Assembly (NCBI GenBank): GCA_013813345.1
Contig: JACCRW010000118.1
Span: forward strand, 1 to 8,793
Source: Actinomycetota bacterium
GTDB taxonomy: Bacteria > Actinomycetota > Thermoleophilia > Gaiellales > Gaiellaceae
Direction of reading: 5' to 3'
DNA length: 8,793 bases
Part shown: in pieces, positions 1 through 5,404 of the stretch
Numbering within the stretch: the first letter of the stretch is position 1
Layout of the letters: the number at the start of each line of letters is the position of its first letter
Position numbers and translations under genes: made by a program
Notes under the pieces: generated by a model
The model's input: the letters and a program-made list of their open reading frames with translations, nothing else
Databases searched by the model: none
What the model was told of the DNA's origin: nothing

Positions 1-894
1 CCCGGTTTCGGGATCATCTCCGAGGTGATCGCCGTCTTCTCGCGGAAGCCGATCTTCGGCTACCGGTTGATGGCGCTCTCGCTGATGGGGATCCTCGTGC
101 TCGGCTTCTCCGTCTGGGCCCACCACATGTTCGTGGCCGGGATGGCGCCGTGGCTGCGAGTGCCGATGATGGTGACCTCGATGATCATCGCCGTCCCCAC
201 GGGGATCAAGATCTTCTCCTGGCTCGCGACGATGTGGGAGGGGCGGATCCACCTCCGGACGCCGATGCTCTTCGCGCTCGGCTTCCTCTCGATGTTCGTG
301 CTCGGCGGCCTCTCCGGGATCTTCCTCGCCTCGGTGCCGATCGACATCGCCGCCTCGGACACCTACTTCATCGTCGCCCACATCCACTATGTGCTCTTCG
401 GCGGCTCGGTCTTCACGATCTTCGCGGGCGTCTACTACTGGTTCCCGAAGATGACCGGCCGGATGTACAACGAGCGGCTCGGCAAGCTCCACTTCTGGCT
501 CACCTTCATCGGGTTCAACGGCACCTTCTTCCCGATGCACTGGGTCGGGCTGCAGGGGATGCCGCGGCGCGTTTCGGACTACGCGGAGCAGTTCGGGAAC
601 TGGAACATGGTTATCTCGCTCTTCTCGTTTCTCCTCGGGGCATCGACGATCATCTTCTTCTATAACGTGATCCAGAGCTGGCACCGAGGCCCGATCGCGC
701 CGGGCAATCCGTGGCGTGCGATGACCCTGGAGTGGCAGGTCAGCTCGCCGCCGCCGGTCTTCAACTTCGACGAGATTCCCCAGGTCGTCGCCGGCCCGTA
801 CGAGTACGGCGTCCCGGGCGCGCGGCACGCCGTGCTGAACGGCGGTCACGCGCCGGTTGTCGTGGATGGGGTGCACGAGGAGGCGAGGCATTGA
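1..894 (+). CDS. ctaD: Cytochrome c oxidase subunit I, C-terminal part (5' end cut by window)
   Basis: This is the catalytic subunit of a heme-copper oxidase, which reduces O2 to water in the cytoplasmic membrane and pumps protons. The frame is open from base 1 (first residues PGFGIISE), so about half of the gene lies upstream; 297 residues are visible. They hold about six transmembrane helices. The motif WAHHMF (His pair at 121-126) supplies CuB ligands. TGIKIFSW (199-222) carries the K-channel Thr and Lys (Lys codon 208-210). AHIHYVLFGG (His codons 379-381 and 385-387) supplies the heme a3 and heme a ligands. The cross-linked Tyr of the HPEVY motif would lie just upstream of the window. A hydrophilic tail of about 60 residues follows the last helix. 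The stop overlaps the start of the next gene (TTGA). Family assignment is very secure; the A-type oxidase call rests on the K-channel and the subunit III neighbour. Confidence 0.97.
   Translation, partial: PGFGIISEVIAVFSRKPIFGYRLMALSLMGILVLGFSVWAHHMFVAGMAPWLRVPMMVTSMIIAVPTGIKIFSWLATMWEGRIHLRTPMLFALGFLSMFVLGGLSGIFLASVPIDIAASDTYFIVAHIHYVLFGGSVFTIFAGVYYWFPKMTGRMYNERLGKLHFWLTFIGFNGTFFPMHWVGLQGMPRRVSDYAEQFGNWNMVISLFSFLLGASTIIFFYNVIQSWHRGPIAPGNPWRAMTLEWQVSSPPPVFNFDEIPQVVAGPYEYGVPGARHAVLNGGHAPVVVDGVHEEARH
877..883 (+). promoter_or_regulatory. Ribosome binding site that fixes a TTG start
   Basis: GAGGAGG lies 7 bases before the TTG at 891, inside the end of the subunit I gene. No ATG or GTG in the downstream frame lies near this site, so it supports the TTG start. 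The same GAGGAGG with the same 7-base spacing precedes the subunit III gene. Confidence 0.7.
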
Positions 895-1748
895 GTGTCG
901 ATCCGGCGGGAGGCGCGGCGCGGCGGATCCTCGTGGTCGCCAACGAGACGTTGACAGGCGACGAGCTGCTCGACGCGGTCCGGGAGCGCGCCGGTAACTC
1001 GAACGTGCTCGTCAGCGTGATTGCGCCGGTGAACACACCGAGCGAGGGCTACGTGGTCTACGAGGACACGCGGCGTGTGGCGGCCGGACGGAGGCTCGAC
1101 CGGACGCTGGCGAAGCTCCGCGAGGCCGGGATTCCCGCGCTCGGGAACGTGATCGACAACGACGCCTTGACGGCGGTTCGAGATGCGATCGCGCTCGACG
1201 ACCCCGACGAACTGATCGTCTCGACGCATCCGGAATCGAAGTCCGGCTGGCGCCGCAGGAACCTGCTCGAGGAGATTCGCAGGGTCGCCGGCGAGCGGCC
1301 GGTCGAGCACGTGACCTCCGACGTCGCCGCGCGCACCGGCGCCGAGAACGTGCTCGTCCTGGCGAACGAGACGGTGCTCGGCGAGCCGCTGCTCGAGCGG
1401 ATTCGCGAGAAGGCGCGCGAGAGCGAGCGCGCGAGCTTCCTGATCCTCTGTCCGCAGAGCGATCCGAATCGCGGCGATCATCCCGAGGCCGAGCGCCGGC
1501 TCCGAGCGGCTCTCGCCCGCCTGCGGGCCGAGGAGATCGATGCGCACGGCCAGGTTGCCCATCCCGATCCGTTCACGGCGGCGATGCACGCGGTCCGCGA
1601 CGAGCGCGTCGACTCGATCCTCGTCTCCACCTTCCCGGAGCAGCGCGGCTCCTCGTGGCTGCGACGCGACCTGATCTCGCGGCTCCGGAGCGAGGCGAAT
1701 GTCCCGGTCGAGCACGTGGTCGTCCAGCCCGAGGAGGTGAAGGCATGA
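891..1748 (+). CDS. Tandem two-domain universal-stress-like protein in the oxidase operon
   Basis: This is a soluble protein of 285 residues with no signal peptide or membrane segment. It consists of two homologous alpha/beta domains, about residues 11-143 and 152-278. Each opens with a beta strand and the signature RILVVANET or NVLVLANET, and each ends with STHPE or STFPE, a W-R/L-RR segment and a VEHV strand. The layout resembles UspA/nucleotide-binding Rossmann-like folds, but the classical Walker-like G-2x-G-9x-G-S/T motif of ATP-binding UspA is not evident, so ligand binding is unknown. The TTG start at 891 is chosen because GAGGAGG lies 7 bases upstream and the TTGA overlap with the subunit I stop is typical of coupling. 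The stop overlaps the subunit III ATG (ATGA). Lying between subunits I and III, it may regulate, assemble or protect the oxidase; that is inference. The domain call is moderately sure, the function unknown. Confidence 0.85.
   Translation: MSVDPAGGAARRILVVANETLTGDELLDAVRERAGNSNVLVSVIAPVNTPSEGYVVYEDTRRVAAGRRLDRTLAKLREAGIPALGNVIDNDALTAVRDAIALDDPDELIVSTHPESKSGWRRRNLLEEIRRVAGERPVEHVTSDVAARTGAENVLVLANETVLGEPLLERIREKARESERASFLILCPQSDPNRGDHPEAERRLRAALARLRAEEIDAHGQVAHPDPFTAAMHAVRDERVDSILVSTFPEQRGSSWLRRDLISRLRSEANVPVEHVVVQPEEVKA
1731..1737 (+). promoter_or_regulatory. Ribosome binding site of subunit III gene
   Basis: GAGGAGG lies 7 bases before the ATG at 1745. It is embedded in the last codons of the upstream gene and supports the 1745 start over the longer open frame that extends upstream to 1655. 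Confidence 0.75.
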
Positions 1749-2341
1749 GCGCGCATGCCGAGCATCATGGGCCGCCGATCGCGAACCAGAGCTCACGGGT
1801 CAGCGCCAGCGTGCTCGGGATGTTCCTCTTCATCGCCTCGGAGGCGATGCTCTTCGGCGCCTTCTTCACCGCCTACTTCTTCGTCCGCGTCGTCAACCCG
1901 GAGGCGCAGCCTTGGCCGCTCGAGCCGTTTCACCTTCCGGTCTTCGTTGCGGGGGTGAACACGGCGATCCTGGTCACGTCGAGCTTCACGATGCACTGGG
2001 CGCTCCAGTCCGTGAAGCGCGGCAACCGCGCCGGACTCCAAGCGGGGCTTGTGCTGACGCTGTTGATGGGGCTCGCGTTCCTCGTCACGCAGATGCTCGA
2101 GTATGCGCGGATCGGCTTCAACCCGGGCGACGGCGCCTTCGGCACGATCTTCTTCGGGCTGACCGGCCTCCACGGCGCGCACGTGTTCGTGGGCCTGACC
2201 CTGCTCGCGGTTGCGACCGTGCGTGCGTTCCGAGGGCACTACACGCCGGAGCATCACCACGGTGTCGAGATACCCGGAATCTACTGGCACTTCGTCGACG
2301 TAATGTGGATCGTGGTCTACGCGACGATCTACCTGATCTAG
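1745..2341 (+). CDS. ctaE: Cytochrome c oxidase subunit III
   Basis: This membrane subunit of the aa3-type oxidase is 198 residues long, the usual size of the short five-helix bacterial form. Family motifs are visible in order: FIASEAMLFGAFF (helix near residues 28-40), GLTGLHGAHVFVGL (about 139-152) and YWHFVDVMWIVVY (near the C-terminus). Subunit III stabilises subunit I turnover and proton uptake; it has no redox centre. The ATG at 1745 overlaps the upstream stop by four bases (ATGA) and has a strong ribosome binding site. The stop lies 2 bases before the next start, so the gene is in the middle of a tightly coupled operon. The identification is secure. The names ctaE and coxC are both in use for this gene. 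Confidence 0.96.
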   Translation: MSAHAEHHGPPIANQSSRVSASVLGMFLFIASEAMLFGAFFTAYFFVRVVNPEAQPWPLEPFHLPVFVAGVNTAILVTSSFTMHWALQSVKRGNRAGLQAGLVLTLLMGLAFLVTQMLEYARIGFNPGDGAFGTIFFGLTGLHGAHVFVGLTLLAVATVRAFRGHYTPEHHHGVEIPGIYWHFVDVMWIVVYATIYLI

Positions 2342-2343
2342 CC

Positions 2344-2985
2344 GTGGCCCGGAATCCTCTCCGCAGCGAGGCAGAGGCGTTCCGATTCGTCCTGCTCACG
2401 GCCGGCTACTTCGCGTTGATCGTCGCTGCTTCGGCGCTCGACCGTTGGGCCGGCTTGGCGGTGTTCCTGCTCCTCACCGGACTCGCCCTGTGGCGCTGGA
2501 CGCGCTCGGGCGAGATGGAGCCGCGCGAGCGCACGAGCGTCCCGCACCGCGGCGACGACGACGAGCGGCGGATCCTCGTCGTCGCAAACGAGACCGTCGG
2601 CGGACGGGAGCTCCTCGACGTCTTGCGCAGCAAGGCCGAGGGCGTGCGCGAGCAGGTGCTCGTGGTCACGCCGGCACTGAACTCGCCGGTGCGCACCTGG
2701 GCCTCCGACGAGGACGGCGCCCGCGCGGCCGCGCAAGGGCGACTCGAGGCGAGCCTCGCCCGGCTGGCGCGCGACGGAATCCAGGCGCGCGGAGAGGTCG
2801 GCGACGGCGATCCGCTCCAGGCGATCGAGGATGCGCTGCGAACTTTCGGCGCGGATGAGATCGTGATCTCGACGCATCCCGAGGGTCGCTCCAACTGGCT
2901 CGAGCGCAACGTCGTCGCCCAGGCGAGAGACCGCTTCGACGTCCCGATCACCCACGTCGTCGTCGACCTCGGCCCGCCTGCCTAA
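2344..2985 (+). CDS. Two-helix (subunit IV-like) membrane protein fused to a universal-stress-like domain
   Basis: This protein has 213 residues. Residues 14-31 and 35-52 are two hydrophobic helices, the size and position expected of small cytochrome oxidase subunit IV-like proteins that follow subunit III in many bacteria. A charged linker follows (about 53-74). Residues 75-208 form a domain homologous to the two in the gene at 891: RRILVVANET at 75-84, STHPE at 176-180, then a Trp-containing segment and THVVV. It is closest to the first domain, with which it shares RRILVVANET and STHPE. The GTG at 2344 is the first start after the subunit III stop; no clear ribosome binding site is seen, so translation is probably coupled. 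The topology suggests the domain is tethered to the membrane beside the oxidase, on the cytoplasmic side if both ends are inside. The subunit IV label rests on context and size, not on a diagnostic motif. Confidence 0.8.
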   Translation: MARNPLRSEAEAFRFVLLTAGYFALIVAASALDRWAGLAVFLLLTGLALWRWTRSGEMEPRERTSVPHRGDDDERRILVVANETVGGRELLDVLRSKAEGVREQVLVVTPALNSPVRTWASDEDGARAAAQGRLEASLARLARDGIQARGEVGDGDPLQAIEDALRTFGADEIVISTHPEGRSNWLERNVVAQARDRFDVPITHVVVDLGPPA

Positions 2986-2986
2986 T

Positions 2987-3011
2987 CCGGGGTCAAAGTC
3001 CGGCCATGTCC
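2987..3011 (+). repeat. Left inverted end of transposase element
   Basis: It begins CCGGGGTCAAAGTCCGG and ends CATGTCC. The first 12 bases pair with 3423-3435. The longer stretch (2989-3011) also matches, imperfectly and inverted, bases 3386-3407, sharing GGGGT, AAAG, CCGG and GTCC in order. Confidence 0.65.
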
Positions 3012-3384
3012 TATGACCGGGCGCTCTATGACTACTGCCAGCTGGGCAACCACTTCCATCTGCTCGTGACCACCCGAGAACCGACCATCGCACGCGTAAG
3101 AACGCTCGGTACGTCCAGACGTTCAACTACCGACACGAACGGCGTGGCACCTCGTCCAGGGGCGCTACTACTCCGGATTGGTCGAGACCGAGAGCCACTT
3201 CCTCGTCGCCCGCGCCTATCTCGTGCTCAACCCGGTCGAGGCGGGTTTCTGTGTGGAGCCGGGCGACTGGCCGTGGAGTGGATTCGGCGGAGCGGGCAAG
3301 ATCGTGCCGGCGCCAGACGAGCGGTTGCGGCAGTTCGTGAGCCATTACCTCCTACGGCGAAAGCGGCTGGCCGCACTGGCCTAG
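3006..3384 (+). pseudogene. Broken REP-associated tyrosine (Y1/HUH) transposase
   Basis: Three frames together read as one Y1 transposase. Frame starting at 3006: YDYCQLGNHFHLLV, with the HUH metal-binding motif His-Phe-His at 3051-3059. Frame at 3098: KNARYVQTFNYRHERRGT. Frame at 3160: GRYYSGLVETESHFLVARAY, then LNPVEAGF and DWPWSG, ending at TAG 3382-3384. LNPV-x-AG and PWS are hallmarks of this family. Adding one base near 3097 and one base in the CC run near 3149-3151 restores a continuous protein; the second repair gives GTLVQGRYY, matching the usual HLFQGR. About 40 residues normally found before the HUH motif are missing. The protein should therefore be inactive. Sequencing error could explain the frameshifts but not the missing N-terminus. 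Confidence 0.8.
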
Positions 3385-3385
3385 A

Positions 3386-3407
3386 GGACGTGTCCGGCCT
3401 TTACCCC
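3386..3407 (+). repeat. Inner right-hand inverted copy of the element end
   Basis: It begins just after the pseudogene stop and ends TTTACCCC. Read on the other strand it starts GGGGTAAAGGCCGG and ends CGTCC, an imperfect copy of the left end at 2989-3011. Confidence 0.5.
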
Positions 3408-3418
3408 AACGCTGCGCT

Positions 3419-3435
3419 CGGGCTTTGACCCCCGG
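3419..3435 (+). repeat. Outer right inverted end of transposase element
   Basis: CGGGCTTTGACCCCCGG. Its last 13 bases are the reverse complement of the left end with one added G. The pair 2987-2998 and 3423-3435 sits exactly between two convergent operons. Confidence 0.6.
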
Positions 3436-3443
3436 ACGCGCCG

Positions 3444-4181
3444 TTAGCGGCCGGTGGCGGAGACGACGTAGTCGGCGACGGCGGCGATCTCGTCCGGGCT
3501 ATAGGAGTCGGCAAAGGACGGCATCGCACCGAGGCCCTTCGTGACGCGCTCGATCACGAGCTCCTTCGACGGCTTCGACTCGTCGAGGCTCGGGCCGACG
3601 TTGCCGGACGCGCCTGCCGCCTCGAGCACGTGGCAGCCACCGCAGCCGGCGTCGGCGAAGATCGCCTCACCGTCGGGGCCGCCACCTGCGCCCACCTTCG
3701 GGGTCGAGCCGCCTGGGTCGGCCCCGGACGCAGGCGCTCCGGCGGTCGGCTTGCCGGCCACGGACGCGACATAGGCGGCGATGTCCTCGGCCGCCTCGTC
3801 TTGGTCCGCGACACAGCCTCGCGGCTCGTCCTCTCTTCCCTCGGTGCATTCCGGCAGCAGCGTGTCCGGCCCTGGCATGCCCGGCGAACCGGTCGAAGGT
3901 TCCTGAACCGGATACTCGATCTGGCCGCGAACGACCGACTGGATCGTCGACTCTCCGAGCCCGTCGGCGCGCGACTGCAGGAACGCGTCGTCGAGGTTCG
4001 GCCCGATCTGGCCCTGGGTGTCGGCGTCTGCGAGCACGTGGCAGGAGCCGCACTTCTGCGTGAAGAGCGGCTTGCCGCTCGCCGCGTTTCCATCCCCCGC
4101 CTCGGAGAGCCCGACGGTACCGCAGCCACTCGCGGCAAGCACCGCAAGCAGGATCGCGCAGGCGCCGACGAGCCCGCGCAT
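3444..4181 (-). CDS. Diheme cytochrome c lipoprotein
   Basis: This exported electron carrier has 245 residues. The N-terminus is a lipoprotein signal, with a hydrophobic stretch and the lipobox LAASGC (lipidated Cys20), so it should be anchored to the outer face of the membrane. Two class I cytochrome c domains follow. The first has CGSCH at 44-48 with a candidate Met ligand at 102. The second has CGGCH at 180-184 with Met220 in GAMPSF. A Gly/Pro/Ala-rich linker (about 143-170) joins them. Between the first heme and the linker, Cys112 and Cys123 may form a disulfide. An in-frame TTG at 4184 would add one residue; ATG 4181 is preferred. The upstream STAS gene ends at 4186, so the two are probably cotranscribed. 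It converges on the oxidase operon and could donate electrons to it; that partnership is inferred. Confidence 0.9.
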   Translation of the reverse strand: MRGLVGACAILLAVLAASGCGTVGLSEAGDGNAASGKPLFTQKCGSCHVLADADTQGQIGPNLDDAFLQSRADGLGESTIQSVVRGQIEYPVQEPSTGSPGMPGPDTLLPECTEGREDEPRGCVADQDEAAEDIAAYVASVAGKPTAGAPASGADPGGSTPKVGAGGGPDGEAIFADAGCGGCHVLEAAGASGNVGPSLDESKPSKELVIERVTKGLGAMPSFADSYSPDEIAAVADYVVSATGR

Positions 4182-4185
4182 CAAG

Positions 4186-4545
4186 CTAGGCGGTCGACTC
4201 CGAGCCGAGCGACGCGACCGCCTCGTCGCGCGTGCCGTGGATCGTGAAGACGCGGTCGAGGCCCGTGATCTCGAAGATCTTCGTGATGTTCCGATCGCTG
4301 CAGACGAGCGAGAGCTGACCTTCGTTCGTGCGCAGGCGCTTGACGCCGCCGACGAGGACGCCGAGCGTGGTCGAGTCGATGAACGTCGTGTCGCTGAGAT
4401 CCACGATCACGTCGCGCCCACCCTGGTCGATCACCTCGAGCAGCTGCTGCTTGAACTCGGGCGCCGTGTAGAGATCCACCTCGCCTGCCAGCGAGATCAC
4501 GAACTGCTCGTCGCTCAGCTTCTCGGTCTTGACGTCGAAATTCAT
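4186..4545 (-). CDS. STAS-domain anti-sigma factor antagonist (SpoIIAA/RsbV-like)
   Basis: This is a single-domain cytoplasmic protein of 119 residues, the normal length for this family. The STAS fold is evident: GEVDLYTAPEF near 21-31 and DLSDTTFIDSTTLGVL at 49-64. In the latter, Ser58 follows Asp57 at the site that partner serine kinases phosphorylate in SpoIIAA and RsbV. The family works by partner switching: the unphosphorylated antagonist binds an anti-sigma kinase and frees a sigma factor. No kinase, phosphatase or sigma gene lies in the window, so the partner is unknown. The ATG at 4545 has a G-rich stretch (GGGGG, about 6 bases upstream) as a possible ribosome binding site. It lies 62 bases after the TPR gene and a few bases before the cytochrome gene. 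The family call is secure; the sigma factor controlled is not known. Confidence 0.93.
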   Translation of the reverse strand: MNFDVKTEKLSDEQFVISLAGEVDLYTAPEFKQQLLEVIDQGGRDVIVDLSDTTFIDSTTLGVLVGGVKRLRTNEGQLSLVCSDRNITKIFEITGLDRVFTIHGTRDEAVASLGSESTA

Positions 4546-4607
4546 TCAATGCCCCCGGTCTCGCCAGCCAGTAAGTCGAACGGAACGTCCTCGGACAGGG
4601 GGTGAGT

Positions 4608-5378
4608 CTAACCTGACGCCGCCGGGCGGAGCGCCGCCTGCAGTTGCTTGATCTGCGCCTTCACGATCTCGGCGCTCGTGTCGTCGGGAGCCAGCCTCAG
4701 GAACTGCCGATAGGCGGCGATCGCCTTGGGATAGTCGCGAACCTGCTCGGCGGTCTGCGCGAGCTCGAGCCGCACGTTCGGATCATTCGGCACGACCTTC
4801 ACTAGCCGCTCGTATGTTCCGACTGCTTGGTTGTAAGCCCTGGTCGCCTCGCCGAGTGCGGCGTTGATTGCCTCGTTGGCCTCGGTCGTGATCGCGGTCG
4901 TGATCGGATCGTCGGCTCCCAGCGTGGCACCGTCCTTGCCGAGCTTCAGCGGCTCGCGGAAGCTCGAGTCGGCGCTGAGATAGGCCCCACGCGTCTGCGC
5001 GTTCTGCGCCTCCTGCTGACGGAGATTGCCTTCGGTCAGGTGGAGGCCGGCGAGCTCCCGCAGGGCGTCCTGATCGTCGGGACGTAGCCCGACGTACGCG
5101 CTCAGAGCCTCGATCGCCTCGTCGTTTCGCCCGTCGGTCGCGAGCGCAGTCGCGAGCTCCCGCTGGGCGTCGGCGTTCTTCGGGTTCTCCTCCACACGCT
5201 CGCGGGCGTCCGACACGGACGCCACTCCATTGGAGCCCCCTCCGCCAGCGAGGACGTCGCCGATCCCGGTACCGGCGTTGTTCGCTCCGACCCCGAAGAT
5301 CACGAATCCGCCCGCGAAGATGACGGCGAGGAGGACGAACATCCACTTGGCGTGCCGGCGCAGCCGGACGAAGAACAT
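4608..5378 (-). CDS. Membrane-anchored TPR protein
   Basis: This protein has 256 residues. A basic N-terminus (VRLRRHAKW) precedes one transmembrane helix at about 12-30, then a Gly-rich linker (GAGT and GGGGSNG, about 32-52). The rest is helical with tetratricopeptide-like repeats: about 57-100 (ending AIEALSAYVGLRPDD), 103-120, and two C-terminal ones at about 181-200 and 202-235 (ending AIAAYRQFLRLAPDD). The middle, about 120-180, is less regular. A positive N-terminus before the helix predicts the repeats outside the membrane. TPRs bind proteins; no enzyme motif is seen. The ATG at 5378 has GAGGA 4 bases upstream. A GTG at 5408 is an alternative start that overlaps the upstream stop (GTGA) and adds 10 residues. 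The function is unknown; assembly of exported complexes is a guess. Confidence 0.85.
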   Translation of the reverse strand: MFFVRLRRHAKWMFVLLAVIFAGGFVIFGVGANNAGTGIGDVLAGGGGSNGVASVSDARERVEENPKNADAQRELATALATDGRNDEAIEALSAYVGLRPDDQDALRELAGLHLTEGNLRQQEAQNAQTRGAYLSADSSFREPLKLGKDGATLGADDPITTAITTEANEAINAALGEATRAYNQAVGTYERLVKVVPNDPNVRLELAQTAEQVRDYPKAIAAYRQFLRLAPDDTSAEIVKAQIKQLQAALRPAASG

Positions 5379-5404
5379 CGTGTCCTCGATGCTCTGCTGC
5401 TGCG

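Larger units (their letters stand above)
2987..3435 (+). mobile_element. Remnant of a REP-associated (IS200-like, Y1) transposase element
   Basis: The segment between the two convergent operons begins with CCGGGGTCAAAG (2987-2998), one base after the stop of the oxidase operon. It ends with CTTTGACCCCCGG (3423-3435), eight bases before the stop of the cytochrome gene. These ends are inverted copies apart from one extra G. Between them lies a broken Y1-type transposase. A second, looser inverted match to the left end lies at 3386-3407. REP-associated tyrosine transposases are typically flanked by such short inverted sequences. The boundaries are inferred from the repeats; no target duplication was found. 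Confidence 0.7.

Noticed and set aside
846..1796. Long minus-strand open frame of 316 codons opposite the stress-like gene
   Set aside because: It mirrors the codon pattern of the plus-strand gene in GC-rich DNA, has an Arg/His-rich composition and no family features.
2338..3126. Minus-strand open frame of 262 codons opposite the fusion gene
   Set aside because: It is a shadow of the plus-strand gene and runs across the transposase end; no recognisable domain.
2987..3435. Functional insertion sequence
   Set aside because: The transposase lacks its N-terminus and has two frameshifts, so only a remnant is supported.
5391..5402. CTG-type triplet run near the TPR start
   Set aside because: Only three to four triplets, encoding Gln residues if the earlier GTG is used; too short to count as a microsatellite.
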